Counted from the first letter of the stretch, positions 24,668-34,534 are shown. The stretch: DNA of 64,000 nucleotides from Arenibacter sp. ARW7G5Y1 (GCF_003201775.1 NZ_QJJZ01000002.1:335578-399577), one strand, 5' to 3'. The notes: generated by a model not told the origin, from the letters alone. Made by a program: numbers and translations.

Positions 24668-27600
24668 ATGGAAATTAAAAGGAAATTACTTTTATATGGC
24701 TTTGCCTTTGCCGTAACCTGCATGGGATGTAAGGAAAGATCGGATACGGCCCATTCTGGGGACAATAACGGAGTTGAATATCCCGCCCTCAACAAAAAAA
24801 CGCACTCGTCAAGGACGGAAATACTCTCACCAGAAGAGGAATTGGCCGGCTTTAATGTACCTGATGGCTTCGTGGTAGAGCTGGTGGCCAGTGAAAGGGA
24901 CGGTGTGGTAAACCCTATCCATATGGCATTCGACGATGCGGGCAGATTGTGGACCCAGACCGCGGAGATGTATCCCTTGGACCCGGTATCCGATATCGCT
25001 TGGCGGGACCTACTAAAGTTGATGGACGATCCAGCGGCCCAGGAAAAAGATCCCAATTTTAAAAGAATTTTGGACCTGTACCGCGGTAAGACCAAGGGTA
25101 AGGATAAAATATTGGTACTTTCCGGACTCTACGGAAAAAATAGCGTTAAGACCAATGTCTGGGCAGACGGACTTGCCATTCCCCAAAGTATCTTGCCCTA
25201 TAAAAATGGCACCTATGTGGCCCAGGGTTCCGAACTGTTCTTCTTGGAGGATACTGACAATGATGGCAAGGCGGACAAACGGACACCATTGTTCACCGGA
25301 TTTGGGTTTACGGACACGCATACAATGGCCCATGTACTTGTGCGTGGTCCCGGGGATTGGATCCATTTTAGCCAAGGGGCCCTTAACAAAGGGGAAGTGA
25401 GCTCACTTAAAAGTGATGCCAAGATCCGATTGGATTATAGCAAGATTGCACGATTCTCCCTGGATGCAAAAAAAATAGAACTGGTCAATGCAGGATTGAA
25501 CAATATCTGGGGCTTCAAGTTAAGGGGCAATGGCCAATGGTATGGAATGGAGGCCAATGACCTGGGGTATTCAGTAGTACCCATGGAGCAGGGTACGGGA
25601 TTTCCCGGTATAGGTATGGAACGCCTTAGGCCTTACCAGCCATGGATGCCGGAACTGCACAAATTCCGTGTCGGGGGGACGGGCATGTCCGGGATTGCCT
25701 TTGCCGACGATTTGGAGGGGTCCTTTCCGAGTGAATGGAAAGATGTGGCCTTTATCGCCAATCCCATAACCAGTGAGATCAATGCAGTAAGGATCGTTCG
25801 TAATGAAGACGGCTCCGTTTCCGCTGAACTCCTTCCAAGTTTCTTGACCTCGGAAGACGATTGGTTCCGGCCGGTCAACATGGAATTCGGACCCGATGGT
25901 TGCCTTTATATTGCCGATTGGTACAATAAAATCGTTTCCCATAACGAGGTAGCTACATCACATCCTGACCGGGACAAATCCCATGGCCGTATTTGGAGGG
26001 TCCGTTATAAATCCCAAAAACCTCGCGAAATTCCCAATTTCTATGAGATAAAAACAAACGAACTCGTAGGTTATTTGAAGTCGCCCTCCATTTGGGCCAA
26101 ACGTGCCGCCTGGCACCAGATTACGGATCGCCCCATAGGCGAGACCAAGGAATTGGCCAAAGACCTGATACTTTTGGTTTCTGATATTTATCAGGACGAG
26201 ATTACCCGTATCATGGCGCTTTGGTCCCTTGAGGGGATAAAACATTACGACTATAAGTTGTTAGCGGCTTTAATGAATACTAAATCCGATAACCTTAGAA
26301 GGGAAGCTGTCCGTGCCCTGGAATCCTATTCCCTGGATGCCGGAACATTGGCCCAGCTATTGGAAGGGCCTTCCAATGATAATAACCCCATGGTAAGATC
26401 GCAGGTACTAAGGACCTTGGATGCGGCAGGAACGGCAAACCCACAGACCATAGCCCTATTGGTGGGGGCATGTAAACCACCACTTGAAGGGAACGATATG
26501 GGAGGGGCTTACGAACGTAATTTTGAAAGGTACTTGGCCCGTAAGGCCCTGGAGAATTATCCCAATGAACTGTTGGCCTTTATCAGGTCTCCCAAGGTCT
26601 CCCAATACGCCACTGTTAATTTAATATGGGCGAGCCAGGCGTTGCCAAAGGAGGAGCGGGAAACGGTGTTCATGGATCTATGGAAAAAAGCGGACAATAA
26701 GGAGCTGGACGAGCCGACCTTTTTAATCGTCGCCGGAATGCTGGAGAACAATCAGGTCATGAAGATGATGCTTCCAGTTCTGGAAAATGTGGGCAAAGCG
26801 CAGGAACATGTTTCTCTCACTCTAAAAAACCTGGCCAAAATACAATCAAAGGAACTTACCAATGCATTGATAAAGCCTATCGGGCATTTGCTAAAAAGTG
26901 GGGATATATCCCAACAAAATTTAGGTTTGGAGGCCATTGGAAAATTAGGTATCCACTCCTTAAGGGATAATGTAGTTCCATTTGTAAATGCGGACTCCTC
27001 TTCTGAAACGATCAAATTGGCCATGCTTGCACTGGTTGGTCGGCCTGGGGAAAATAGGGCGATTTTCGAGCGGATCGCAAAAATGGAGACCTTGGAACTG
27101 GATTTGAGGGCAGAGGCCATACAGGCACTGGCAAAAGCGGATATGCAAGCTGCCGATAAGGCCATAATCGCTTGGATGCCCAATTTGGACCAGTCCCAGA
27201 AACAATCCGTTACCCGGATATTGTCCAACTCCGAAGAGGGAAGTAACCTTCTCAAACAGCTTTTTGAAACGGGAACTTTGACTTCGCAAGAGTTTGATCT
27301 TTCCAGTGCGGAAAAGGTCTTTCAGTCCGATAAGGAAGATGCAAGGGGGATACAACTTTTTGAACAGGTGAAAAACAGGATAGACGGGGAAAAGAAGGCG
27401 TTCCAATCGAAACTGCAGCGATTCATGGCCATTGCTGAAAAAGGGGGAGGAAATCCCGAAAATGGCGAAAATCTTTTCCAGACCTGTCTCATGTGCCATA
27501 GTGTTGGTGACAAGGGACACGATTTTGCCCCGGCATTGGACGGATCGGCAATGCGGGAAAACGAGGCCCTCCTGACTGCAATTTTGAATCCGGATGCCGC

Positions 27601-27853
27601 TGTGGAAGGAAGTTACGCCGTTTATAGAGTAACCAAGAAAGATGGGGCCAACATAGAGGGCTATCTGGTGAAAAAGGATAATCGGGGAACCACAATTGGA
27701 TTTATGGGGGGCGGTAGTCAATTTATCCAGGTTTCGGACATTGTTTCCGAAGGCTTTTTGGGAGGCCGTTCCTTTATGCCCAAGGGGCTGATCGACAATT
27801 ATTCGGATGAACAGGTCTCGGACCTGTTGGCTTATATAAGAACATTAAAATAG
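24668..27853 (+). CDS. PVC-type cytochrome c: propeller, HEAT repeats and CXXCH domain, lipoprotein
   Basis: A 1061-residue lipoprotein (LLLYGFAFAVTCMGC). Residues about 50-430 form a sugar-dehydrogenase-like beta-propeller (GFVVELVASERDGVVNPIHMAFDDAGRLWTQ, GPDGCLYIADWYN). Residues about 450-870 are helical HEAT-like repeats. Residues about 925-1060 are a cytochrome c domain with haem motif CLMCHS at about residue 940 and the closing FMPKGLIDNYSDEQVSDLLAYIRT. This is the layout of PVC-type haem-binding proteins, thought to oxidise sugars or polyols on the outer side and pass electrons to haem. It probably generates the 3-keto compounds that DUF1080 proteins act on. Confidence 0.88.
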   Translation: MEIKRKLLLYGFAFAVTCMGCKERSDTAHSGDNNGVEYPALNKKTHSSRTEILSPEEELAGFNVPDGFVVELVASERDGVVNPIHMAFDDAGRLWTQTAEMYPLDPVSDIAWRDLLKLMDDPAAQEKDPNFKRILDLYRGKTKGKDKILVLSGLYGKNSVKTNVWADGLAIPQSILPYKNGTYVAQGSELFFLEDTDNDGKADKRTPLFTGFGFTDTHTMAHVLVRGPGDWIHFSQGALNKGEVSSLKSDAKIRLDYSKIARFSLDAKKIELVNAGLNNIWGFKLRGNGQWYGMEANDLGYSVVPMEQGTGFPGIGMERLRPYQPWMPELHKFRVGGTGMSGIAFADDLEGSFPSEWKDVAFIANPITSEINAVRIVRNEDGSVSAELLPSFLTSEDDWFRPVNMEFGPDGCLYIADWYNKIVSHNEVATSHPDRDKSHGRIWRVRYKSQKPREIPNFYEIKTNELVGYLKSPSIWAKRAAWHQITDRPIGETKELAKDLILLVSDIYQDEITRIMALWSLEGIKHYDYKLLAALMNTKSDNLRREAVRALESYSLDAGTLAQLLEGPSNDNNPMVRSQVLRTLDAAGTANPQTIALLVGACKPPLEGNDMGGAYERNFERYLARKALENYPNELLAFIRSPKVSQYATVNLIWASQALPKEERETVFMDLWKKADNKELDEPTFLIVAGMLENNQVMKMMLPVLENVGKAQEHVSLTLKNLAKIQSKELTNALIKPIGHLLKSGDISQQNLGLEAIGKLGIHSLRDNVVPFVNADSSSETIKLAMLALVGRPGENRAIFERIAKMETLELDLRAEAIQALAKADMQAADKAIIAWMPNLDQSQKQSVTRILSNSEEGSNLLKQLFETGTLTSQEFDLSSAEKVFQSDKEDARGIQLFEQVKNRIDGEKKAFQSKLQRFMAIAEKGGGNPENGENLFQTCLMCHSVGDKGHDFAPALDGSAMRENEALLTAILNPDAAVEGSYAVYRVTKKDGANIEGYLVKKDNRGTTIGFMGGGSQFIQVSDIVSEGFLGGRSFMPKGLIDNYSDEQVSDLLAYIRTLK

Positions 27854-27868
27854 GTAATCAATTTATCC

Positions 27869-29122
27869 ATGCTCATAACCCCACATAATTTTTTGTTCAT
27901 CCTTTTGGTATTGCTTATTTCGTTATGCCCATCATGGGCTCAAGAGAAAATACAACCACGTACCATAGTGTCTTTTGAAAAAACACAATTATTGGATAGG
28001 TATATCTCAGAGGGAGCGTCGATAGGGGATATTGATAAGGACGGCCATAAGGATATTGTTGCTGGTAACTTGTGGTGGAAAGGACCTGATTTTAAAGTGA
28101 CATACGCCTATGGCCCTGTAAAATATTTTCCCATCACAGGTCCTGGCCTAGAAGGCTATTCTAACAATTTTTTTACTTTTCCTTCCCATATCGATGGAAA
28201 CCGATGGACGGATATCCTTCAGGTGGGATTGCCGGGGACGGAAAGCAAATGGATAAAGGATCCGGGAAAGAATTCCTTTCCACTCACCAAAATGGTGCCC
28301 GAACCTGTATATCAAAATGCCCTTGGGAATGTTTGTCATGAGTCTCCAAGTCTAGTGAATGTAATTGGGGACGTCCAGGGAGAGTTACTTGCTTTTAGTC
28401 AGGGATACTTGGTGCTGGGATTGGCATCCTCAAAAAAAGGAGAGAATTGGCAAATGCTCCCAATTAGTTTAAAGGACGAAGGCAAATTCAAAAAATATTC
28501 GCACGGCTTGGGGGCAGGGGATATCAATGGGGACGGACTTGTGGACGTAATAGAAAGAAGCGGATGGTGGGAGCAGCCCAAAAACTGGGATAGAGCCACA
28601 CCATGGGCCTATCATCCATTTCCATTTTCTCCGGGCAAGGGCGGAGCCCAAATGTTTTCCTATGATATTGATGGAGACGGAGATAATGATGTGGTCACGG
28701 CTATAGATGGCCATGGATATGGGCTTTCCTGGTTTGAACAGATCGAATATGGTGGAGAAATTACATTTAAGGAACATACCGTCATGACCAACAGTCCCGA
28801 GGATAACCCCTATGGTGTCTCCTTTAGTCAACTGCACGCTATGTCAATGACCGATATTGATAACGACGGTATTCCTGATATCGTTACCGGCAAATGTTAT
28901 TACGCCCACAACGGGCACGACCCTGGAGCAGAGGACCCAGCTGTACTATATTGGTTCAAAACCCAGAGGTATGAGGATGGGCCGGCAGAGCTTGTCCCCT
29001 ATAAGATAGATGATAACTCTGGCGTAGGAAGACAGATTTCCACAGGTGATCTTAATGGGGACGGAAAGATGGATATTGTGACCTCCAACAAAAAAGGAGT
29101 CTTTGCCTTTATTCAAAAATAG
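27869..29122 (+). CDS. Secreted FG-GAP/VCBS-repeat protein
   Basis: A 417-residue protein with a signal peptide (FLFILLVLLISLCPSWAQ) and at least five calcium-binding VCBS/FG-GAP-type units: DIDKDGHKDIVAGN, DINGDGLVDVIERS, DIDGDGDNDVVTAI, DIDNDGIPDIVTGK and DLNGDGKMDIVTSN. Together these give a beta-propeller. Partners in Bacteroidota and Planctomycetes often lie beside PVC-type cytochromes. It may bind a substrate or partner at the cell surface. The start is 15 bases after the cytochrome gene, so it belongs to the same operon. Confidence 0.85.
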   Translation: MLITPHNFLFILLVLLISLCPSWAQEKIQPRTIVSFEKTQLLDRYISEGASIGDIDKDGHKDIVAGNLWWKGPDFKVTYAYGPVKYFPITGPGLEGYSNNFFTFPSHIDGNRWTDILQVGLPGTESKWIKDPGKNSFPLTKMVPEPVYQNALGNVCHESPSLVNVIGDVQGELLAFSQGYLVLGLASSKKGENWQMLPISLKDEGKFKKYSHGLGAGDINGDGLVDVIERSGWWEQPKNWDRATPWAYHPFPFSPGKGGAQMFSYDIDGDGDNDVVTAIDGHGYGLSWFEQIEYGGEITFKEHTVMTNSPEDNPYGVSFSQLHAMSMTDIDNDGIPDIVTGKCYYAHNGHDPGAEDPAVLYWFKTQRYEDGPAELVPYKIDDNSGVGRQISTGDLNGDGKMDIVTSNKKGVFAFIQK

Positions 29123-29168
29123 GTAAGTATAGAACATAGATTAATTGAATATATAAAAACACAGAATT

Positions 29169-29465
29169 ATGACCAGACATTATGGAATGTTCCAGTTCAA
29201 GGAAGGGATAAGCGAATCGGAGATCGAGAATTGTTTTGCTGTTATGCAGGATATGGTGGGCCGTATACCGGGGCTCGTGGAGATGGAATACGGCCCCTAT
29301 GATAGTACCGAGGGACTTAATGACGGGTTTACCCACGGGTTTATTATGACCTTCGACAGCCCTGAATCCAGGGATGCCTATCTACCACATCCCGTACACG
29401 AAGAGGTAAAAGAAGTGGTAGTACCAAAATTGGAGCGGGTAGTAGTGTTCGACTTCAACGTATAA
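29169..29465 (+). CDS. Dabb (stress-response A/B barrel) domain protein
   Basis: A 98-residue cytosolic protein that is a single Dabb domain. RHYGMFQFKEGISESEIENCFAVMQDMVGRIPGLVEMEYG, FTHGFIMTFDSPESRDAYLPHPVHEEVKEVVVPKLERVVVFDFNV follows the family pattern closely, including the H-P-xH motif before the last helix. Such small dimers include ring-cyclising enzymes and uncharacterised catabolic proteins. Between the secreted VCBS protein and the Tm-1-like gene, it marks the shift to cytosolic steps in the operon. Confidence 0.87.
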   Translation: MTRHYGMFQFKEGISESEIENCFAVMQDMVGRIPGLVEMEYGPYDSTEGLNDGFTHGFIMTFDSPESRDAYLPHPVHEEVKEVVVPKLERVVVFDFNV

Positions 29466-29479
29466 CAAAAAATAAAGCT

Positions 29480-30700
29480 ATGGGTACATCCGATAAAAGT
29501 ATGGTAATGCTGGGCTGTTTTGATACCAAGGGGGAGGATTTTTCCTATCTCTTAAAAAGTCTCAAGGCCTTGGGCCAACAAGTGATCACAATAAACACGG
29601 GGGTCATGGGGACTTCCGTGGACTTCCCCATCGATGTGGACCAGGATGCCGTGGCGCAGGCCTCGGGCGCGGGCTTGGAGGCTATCCGGGATTCCGGAGA
29701 TAGGGGAAAGGCGGTTGAGTTGATGGGAAAGGGAGCAGCGAAGATCCTTGAGGACCTTGCTTCCAGGGACATGATCAAGGGAGTTATAGGAATGGGCGGT
29801 GGAGGAGGAACCTACATCATCCTTGAGGCGATGCAGGCGGTACCCCTGGGCATCCCCAAATTCTGCCTGAGTACGGTAGTGGCCAAGGACCTCTCCAGAC
29901 AGATAGGGGTCAAGGACATTACCTTGATGTCGTCGGTAGTGGACGTGGCGGGGCTCAACAGCATCAGCAGACTGTTGATACGGCAGGCGGCATCGGCGAT
30001 TACCGCCATGGCGGATACCAAGGTGGGTGCTTTGGAGGAAAGCAAAAGGAACATCGCCATCAGTATGTTCGGGAACACCACCAAATGCGTGGACAAATGC
30101 ACCGAATTGTTAAAAGAAAAAGGATACGAGGTTATGGCCTTCCATGCCACCGGGGTGGGCGGTGCCACCATGGAATCGCTGATCCGTGAAGGGGTCTTCG
30201 ACGCTGTGCTGGACGTTACCACCACGGAACTGGCCGATGAGCTCTGCGGGGGTATTTTGAGCGCTGGGCCGGACCGACTGACCGCGGCAACGGAAATGGG
30301 GCTCCCCCAGATCGTAGTACCTGGATGTCTGGATATGGTGAACTTTGCCCAAATGGACACCCTACCCGAACAGTACAGGTCGCGACAGCTCTACAGTTGG
30401 GCACCGGACGTGACCCTGATGCGGACCAATGTCACCGAGAACGAAACCTTGGGAAAACAGTTGGTGGACAAGCTCACAGGGGCCAGGGCCCCTGTGGAGA
30501 TCCTACTTCCGTTAAAGGGTATATCCCAGATCGACAGCGAAGGGGATATTTTCTATGATCCCAGAGCGGATGATGCCCTGTTCAGATCTATAAAGGAAAA
30601 TGCGAAGGGCCAATTGCCGGTTGTTGAAATGGACGCCCATATCAATGACGAGGCCTTTGCCAAGTCCCTAGTGGATCGTTTATTGAAATTAATGGATTAA
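29480..30700 (+). CDS. Tm-1-like ATP-binding protein (UPF0261)
   Basis: A 406-residue cytosolic protein matching the UPF0261/Tm-1 N-terminal family. Features include VMLGCFDTKGEDFSYLLKSL, VIGMGGGGGTYIILEAMQAVPLGIPKFCLST, AISMFGNTTKCVDKCTELLKEKGYEVMAFHATGVGGATMESLIREG and GCLDMVNFAQ. Tomato Tm-1 pairs this domain with a TIM barrel in one chain. Here the barrel is a separate gene 47 bases downstream. The bacterial activity is unknown, but the context suggests sugar-acid or keto-sugar metabolism. Confidence 0.88.
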   Translation: MGTSDKSMVMLGCFDTKGEDFSYLLKSLKALGQQVITINTGVMGTSVDFPIDVDQDAVAQASGAGLEAIRDSGDRGKAVELMGKGAAKILEDLASRDMIKGVIGMGGGGGTYIILEAMQAVPLGIPKFCLSTVVAKDLSRQIGVKDITLMSSVVDVAGLNSISRLLIRQAASAITAMADTKVGALEESKRNIAISMFGNTTKCVDKCTELLKEKGYEVMAFHATGVGGATMESLIREGVFDAVLDVTTTELADELCGGILSAGPDRLTAATEMGLPQIVVPGCLDMVNFAQMDTLPEQYRSRQLYSWAPDVTLMRTNVTENETLGKQLVDKLTGARAPVEILLPLKGISQIDSEGDIFYDPRADDALFRSIKENAKGQLPVVEMDAHINDEAFAKSLVDRLLKLMD

Positions 30701-30747
30701 AGAGGAATACGATACAAGAATAAAATACAACCAAAAAAAGAAACAAA

Positions 30748-31605
30748 ATGCCAAATAAATGGACGGGGAAGGGTAACCCTTATACCCGGGAAGAAGTTAG
30801 ACAGCGATTGCAAAAGACCTTGGCCCAAAGGAAAGCCATCATAGGTGCTGGAGCGGGAACAGGGATAAGTGCCAAATTCATAGAAAAGGGAGGGGCCGAT
30901 TTTTTGATCATATACAACTCCGGTCGATTTAGGATGTCGGGCCACGGATCCACTGCCGGCCTTATGGCCTATGGCGATGCCAATGCCGTTGCCATGGAGA
31001 TCGGGGAATTTGAAGTATTGCCAGTGGTGGAAGAGATTCCGGTTTTTTGTGGGGTACACGGATCCGATCCCCGTAGGCGCATGTGGCATTTTCTGCAACA
31101 GGTAAAGGCCATGGGATTTTCAGGAATCAATAATTTTCCTACCCATTCCATCGTGGATGGCAGCTTTAGGGATATCCTGGAGGAGACCGGGATGGGCTTT
31201 TACAAGGAAGTGGAAATGGTACGTCTGGCCTCGGAAATGGATCTTTTCTCCTGTGTTTACGTAGCCACTCCCGAGGAGGCCGTACAGATGGCCGAGGTAG
31301 GAGCCGATTCCATCATAGCCCATGTGGGGACGACCGTCGGGGGTTCTATCGGTGTTGTTGGTGCAACAGTGGATATGGACTTTGCCATTAAAAGGACCCA
31401 AGAGATCATCGAGGCGGGCCGGAAGGTCAATCCGGATATCATTTTCCTGGCCCATGGAGGCCCCATCAATACTCCGGATGACGTTAAGGCCATCCTTTCC
31501 AAGACGGATGCCCATGGCTTTGTAGGGGCATCCTCCCTAGAGAGGATGGCCGTGGAATCCTCGTTGACGGCATTGACGCAGGAATTCAAATCCCTAGAAA
31601 TATAG
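30748..31605 (+). CDS. PEP-hydrolase-like TIM-barrel protein (PF09370-type)
   Basis: A 285-residue cytosolic TIM barrel: REEVRQRLQKTLAQRKAIIGAGAGTGISAKFIEKGGADFLIIYNSGRFRM, then LPVVEEIPVFCGVHGSDP, NFPTHSIVDGSFRDILEETGMG, GADSIIAHVGTTVGGSIG and FLAHGGPINTPDDV. It matches the phosphoenolpyruvate-hydrolase-like/signal-transduction family, which forms the C-terminal half of tomato Tm-1. It lies directly after the UPF0261 gene, so the two products probably form a complex. A C-C bond reaction on a keto-acid is a reasonable inference. Confidence 0.87.
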   Translation: MPNKWTGKGNPYTREEVRQRLQKTLAQRKAIIGAGAGTGISAKFIEKGGADFLIIYNSGRFRMSGHGSTAGLMAYGDANAVAMEIGEFEVLPVVEEIPVFCGVHGSDPRRRMWHFLQQVKAMGFSGINNFPTHSIVDGSFRDILEETGMGFYKEVEMVRLASEMDLFSCVYVATPEEAVQMAEVGADSIIAHVGTTVGGSIGVVGATVDMDFAIKRTQEIIEAGRKVNPDIIFLAHGGPINTPDDVKAILSKTDAHGFVGASSLERMAVESSLTALTQEFKSLEI

Positions 31606-31664
31606 GCTAGGATACCGTTACATAACGAACCTGGAATACCAATAACCAATAAACCAAATAGATT

Positions 31665-33269
31665 ATGGAAAGTATATCAAAAGAGGACAGCTCACGGAAA
31701 AGAACACTTTTTCTGGGATGTTTTATAGCCCTGTTGACCACCGCATTCGGTTTTATTACCCGCGTATTCCTAGTGGATACCTGGAGCGAGGCTTTCGACC
31801 TGAACCCGGCAGAGGCGGGAAGGCTCATGGGGATAGGGATCTGGCCTTTTTTTGTGGCCATCATTTTCTTCAGTCTGCTGATAGATAGGATCGGGTATAA
31901 ACTGGCCATGATCTTTGCCTTTATAGGTCACATGACCTGGGGGGTTATGGGCTATCTTGCCTATCAATATCTGCAGTCCGGGGATATTGATACAGCCTAC
32001 AGCCTTTTGTATTGGGGCAGCTTGGTATTTGCATTGGGCAACGGTACGGTGGAGGCCTTCATAAATCCTGTGGTGGCCACCATGTTCAACAGGGAAAAGA
32101 CCAAATGGCTGAACATATTACATGCCGCCTGGCCGGGGGGACTGGTCCTTGCGGGGATCATCTTTATAGGTATGGGCAATGTGGAATGGTGGATCAAGAT
32201 CGTCATCACCGTGGTGCCTGCCATCATGTATTTTTTTATACTTATAAGGCAGGAATTCCCGCCCAACGAACGAGTGGCGGCCGGGGTAAGCTATAGGGAA
32301 ATGCTTCAGGAGTTTGGTATCGGGGGAGCTTCCTTGGTAGCTTTTTTAGTGGTGCTACAACTGAACGATTTTTTTGGGCCCGGTCCTGAAGATTATGCAA
32401 TGCGCTATGGGTTCATCGCCATAGGGGTGCTCATGGTGGCCGCTTTTGGCTGGTACGTACGGACCTTGGGCAGGCCCATATTGTTGTTCCTTTGCTTTAT
32501 CATCATGCCCCTGGCCACCACCGAACTGGGCACGGATTCCTGGATCCAGTCCATCATGCACGGGATAGCAAGCGATAAGGGTTTCGATGCGGGATGGGTA
32601 CTTATATATACCTCCGCCATTATGTTGGTGCTCCGGCTCTTTGCCGGATCCATTTTGCATAAGGTATCTCCATTGGCCCTATTGGTCATCAGTTCCGTGC
32701 TGGCCATTTTCGGGCTCTATTTCCTTTCAATTTCAACGGGCTGGTACATTTTTGCAGCGGCGACCCTATATGGTCTTGGCAAGACATTTTTCTGGCCCAC
32801 TACCTTGGGAGTGGTGGCAGAGCAGACCCCTAGGGGGGGCGCCCTTACCCTGAACGCGGTGAGCGGCATTGGCATGCTCACCGTGGGCATGTTGGGGGCA
32901 CCCATTATCGGGGCCTTCCAATCCAATTCGCAGATCGAACAACTGCAGGCCTCCCAGGAATTGGTCCAGGCTGCCCCGAATACCCTGTTGGCCGACGGGA
33001 AGATGGAGCTGCCCCTAAGGGATGAGACCATCTATTCCATCATCGATTTCCAAACGGTGGACATGGATGAGTTAAACAGGGCCCTGGAAGGTGTCGCTGA
33101 TCCACAGGAGATCAATGCCCTGGTAGCCGATTTGAAGACCAAAGGGACCCAGAGGGCGCTGGCCAAGGTCATCGTGTTCCCGGTGATCATGTTGGCCTGT
33201 TACCTGATCCTTATCTTCTATTTCAGGGCCAAGGGAGGATATAAACCAATCGTATTGGGACAAAACTAA
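31665..33269 (+). CDS. MFS transporter
   Basis: A 534-residue inner-membrane transporter with about 12 helices. MFS features are visible in the first half: VFLVDTWSEAFDLNPAEAGRLMGIGIWPFFVAIIFFSLLIDRIGYK. The substrate is not deducible, but context suggests a sugar, sugar acid or keto-sugar product of the upstream steps. A long hydrophilic loop of about 75 residues (SNSQIEQLQASQELVQAAPNTLLADGK...) precedes the last helix. It ends 14 bases before the IS3 element, so the operon's original downstream end may be lost. Confidence 0.88.
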   Translation: MESISKEDSSRKRTLFLGCFIALLTTAFGFITRVFLVDTWSEAFDLNPAEAGRLMGIGIWPFFVAIIFFSLLIDRIGYKLAMIFAFIGHMTWGVMGYLAYQYLQSGDIDTAYSLLYWGSLVFALGNGTVEAFINPVVATMFNREKTKWLNILHAAWPGGLVLAGIIFIGMGNVEWWIKIVITVVPAIMYFFILIRQEFPPNERVAAGVSYREMLQEFGIGGASLVAFLVVLQLNDFFGPGPEDYAMRYGFIAIGVLMVAAFGWYVRTLGRPILLFLCFIIMPLATTELGTDSWIQSIMHGIASDKGFDAGWVLIYTSAIMLVLRLFAGSILHKVSPLALLVISSVLAIFGLYFLSISTGWYIFAAATLYGLGKTFFWPTTLGVVAEQTPRGGALTLNAVSGIGMLTVGMLGAPIIGAFQSNSQIEQLQASQELVQAAPNTLLADGKMELPLRDETIYSIIDFQTVDMDELNRALEGVADPQEINALVADLKTKGTQRALAKVIVFPVIMLACYLILIFYFRAKGGYKPIVLGQN

Positions 33270-33320
33270 GGTGAAATAAAAAGTGGACTTGCAACAAAAA
33301 AGTGGACATTTAGTTAAGAG

Positions 33321-34154
33321 TTATGCTGCTATTTTCTGATTGGACATTTCGGTTTCAAATTCTTCTATTGTTTTATACCCCAAAGTGGAGTGTAACCTTC
33401 TTCTGTTGTACCAGGTCTCGATCCATTGAAAGACGGAAAGTTCAGCTTCAGATCTGTGGTCATAGCTGTGTTTGTACACCCATTCCACTTTCAAGCTCTT
33501 AAAGAAACTTTCGGCCACTGCATTGTACCAACAATTACCCTTCCTGCCCATACTTTGTTTTACGATCCCATCATAACTTTTAATGATATTGGTGAATCTA
33601 CAACTGGCATATTGTGACCCCCTGTCTGAATGGAATATGAGTTCTTTCGTAATGAACCTTTGCTTGACCGCCATGTTCCAAGCTGGATTAATGGTGTTGT
33701 CTGTACTTAGGTCATCGCTCATCGACCATCCTACGACCTTTCTGTTGAACAGATCGATTATTACAGTTAGATACATCCAGCCTTGTTTGGTCTGTATATA
33801 AGTCATATTGGACACCCAAACCTGGTTCTCTCGGGATACCGTAAAGTTCTGGTTTAGGATATTAGGGGCTATTGGATAATCATGGGCCGAATCTGTCGTA
33901 AATCTGAACTTGCGTTTTCTTCTGGCCAATAGGTTATTGGCCCTCATTATCCTGGCCACCCTGGGCCTAGAGACACGATGCCCTTTTTTCAGCAGTTCCA
34001 CTTTGATCCTGGGTGCCCCATAGCTCTCAAAGCTATCTTTGAAAATATCACGGATAGCCAATGATATGGCCTCGTTCTCGCACCACCTCTTGGATGGCCC
34101 CCTGACCAACCAATTATAATACCCGCTTTTACTTACATTGAACATTTTGCACAT
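33321..34154 (-). CDS. IS3-family transposase OrfB, catalytic Asp apparently replaced
   Basis: 277 residues from the first Met. The protein probably begins upstream by -1 frameshift from OrfA at an A6G run near 34240, giving an OrfAB fusion. The rve/DDE core is recognisable: the second acidic residue is in FHSDRGSQY and the Glu in AVAESFFKSLKVEW. The first, normally WxTDITYI, reads VWVSNMTYI, so Asp appears replaced by Asn (codon AAT). This copy may therefore be unable to transpose by itself. Confidence 0.85.
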   Translation of the reverse strand: MCKMFNVSKSGYYNWLVRGPSKRWCENEAISLAIRDIFKDSFESYGAPRIKVELLKKGHRVSRPRVARIMRANNLLARRKRKFRFTTDSAHDYPIAPNILNQNFTVSRENQVWVSNMTYIQTKQGWMYLTVIIDLFNRKVVGWSMSDDLSTDNTINPAWNMAVKQRFITKELIFHSDRGSQYASCRFTNIIKSYDGIVKQSMGRKGNCWYNAVAESFFKSLKVEWVYKHSYDHRSEAELSVFQWIETWYNRRRLHSTLGYKTIEEFETEMSNQKIAA

Positions 34155-34213
34155 CCTCCCAACTGGAAATTTGAATTTATGGTGTTTTATGAACCTATAT
34201 TTTTCCTGTCGCC

Positions 34214-34534
34214 CTAGGAGAAGATGGTTATTGCCTTTTTTAGGATATCGCGTTCAATCTCGGTATCCCTTAATTTTTTCTTCAACTCCGCAATCTCCTT
34301 CTGTTCATCGGTCAATTTTGGGTTGCCCTTTCCCGGAAAACTGTTTTTCCCATAATCCTGGGATTCCCTTCGCCATCGGCTCAGTACCGAAGTGGGGATG
34401 TCCAGTTCCCTGCATATCTCAACAACACTGCCACGGGCATAGCTCAGTTCCACAGCTTTTTCCTTAAACTCTACACTGTAATTCCTTTTTTTTCTCTTGA
34501 CATGTTTCAAAGTTAATTTAAACAGCCAACACAC
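34214..34534 (-). CDS. IS3-family transposase OrfA
   Basis: A 106-residue HTH protein: KRKKRNYSVEFKEKAVELSYARGSVVEICRELDIPTSVLSRWRRES is the helix-turn-helix, followed by a leucine-zipper-like ELKKKLRDTEIERDILKKAI that ends next to the slippery A6G. The real start may be internal, near VKRKKRN. It binds the IS ends and supplies the N-terminal part of the transposase. Confidence 0.85.
   Translation of the reverse strand: MCWLFKLTLKHVKRKKRNYSVEFKEKAVELSYARGSVVEICRELDIPTSVLSRWRRESQDYGKNSFPGKGNPKLTDEQKEIAELKKKLRDTEIERDILKKAITIFS

Noticed and set aside
26960-27721. 253-residue minus-strand frame
   Set aside because: It is antisense to the PVC-type cytochrome gene, whose frame has clear domains.
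29812-30360. 182-residue minus-strand frame
   Set aside because: It is antisense to the Tm-1-like gene and arises from GC-rich codon use.
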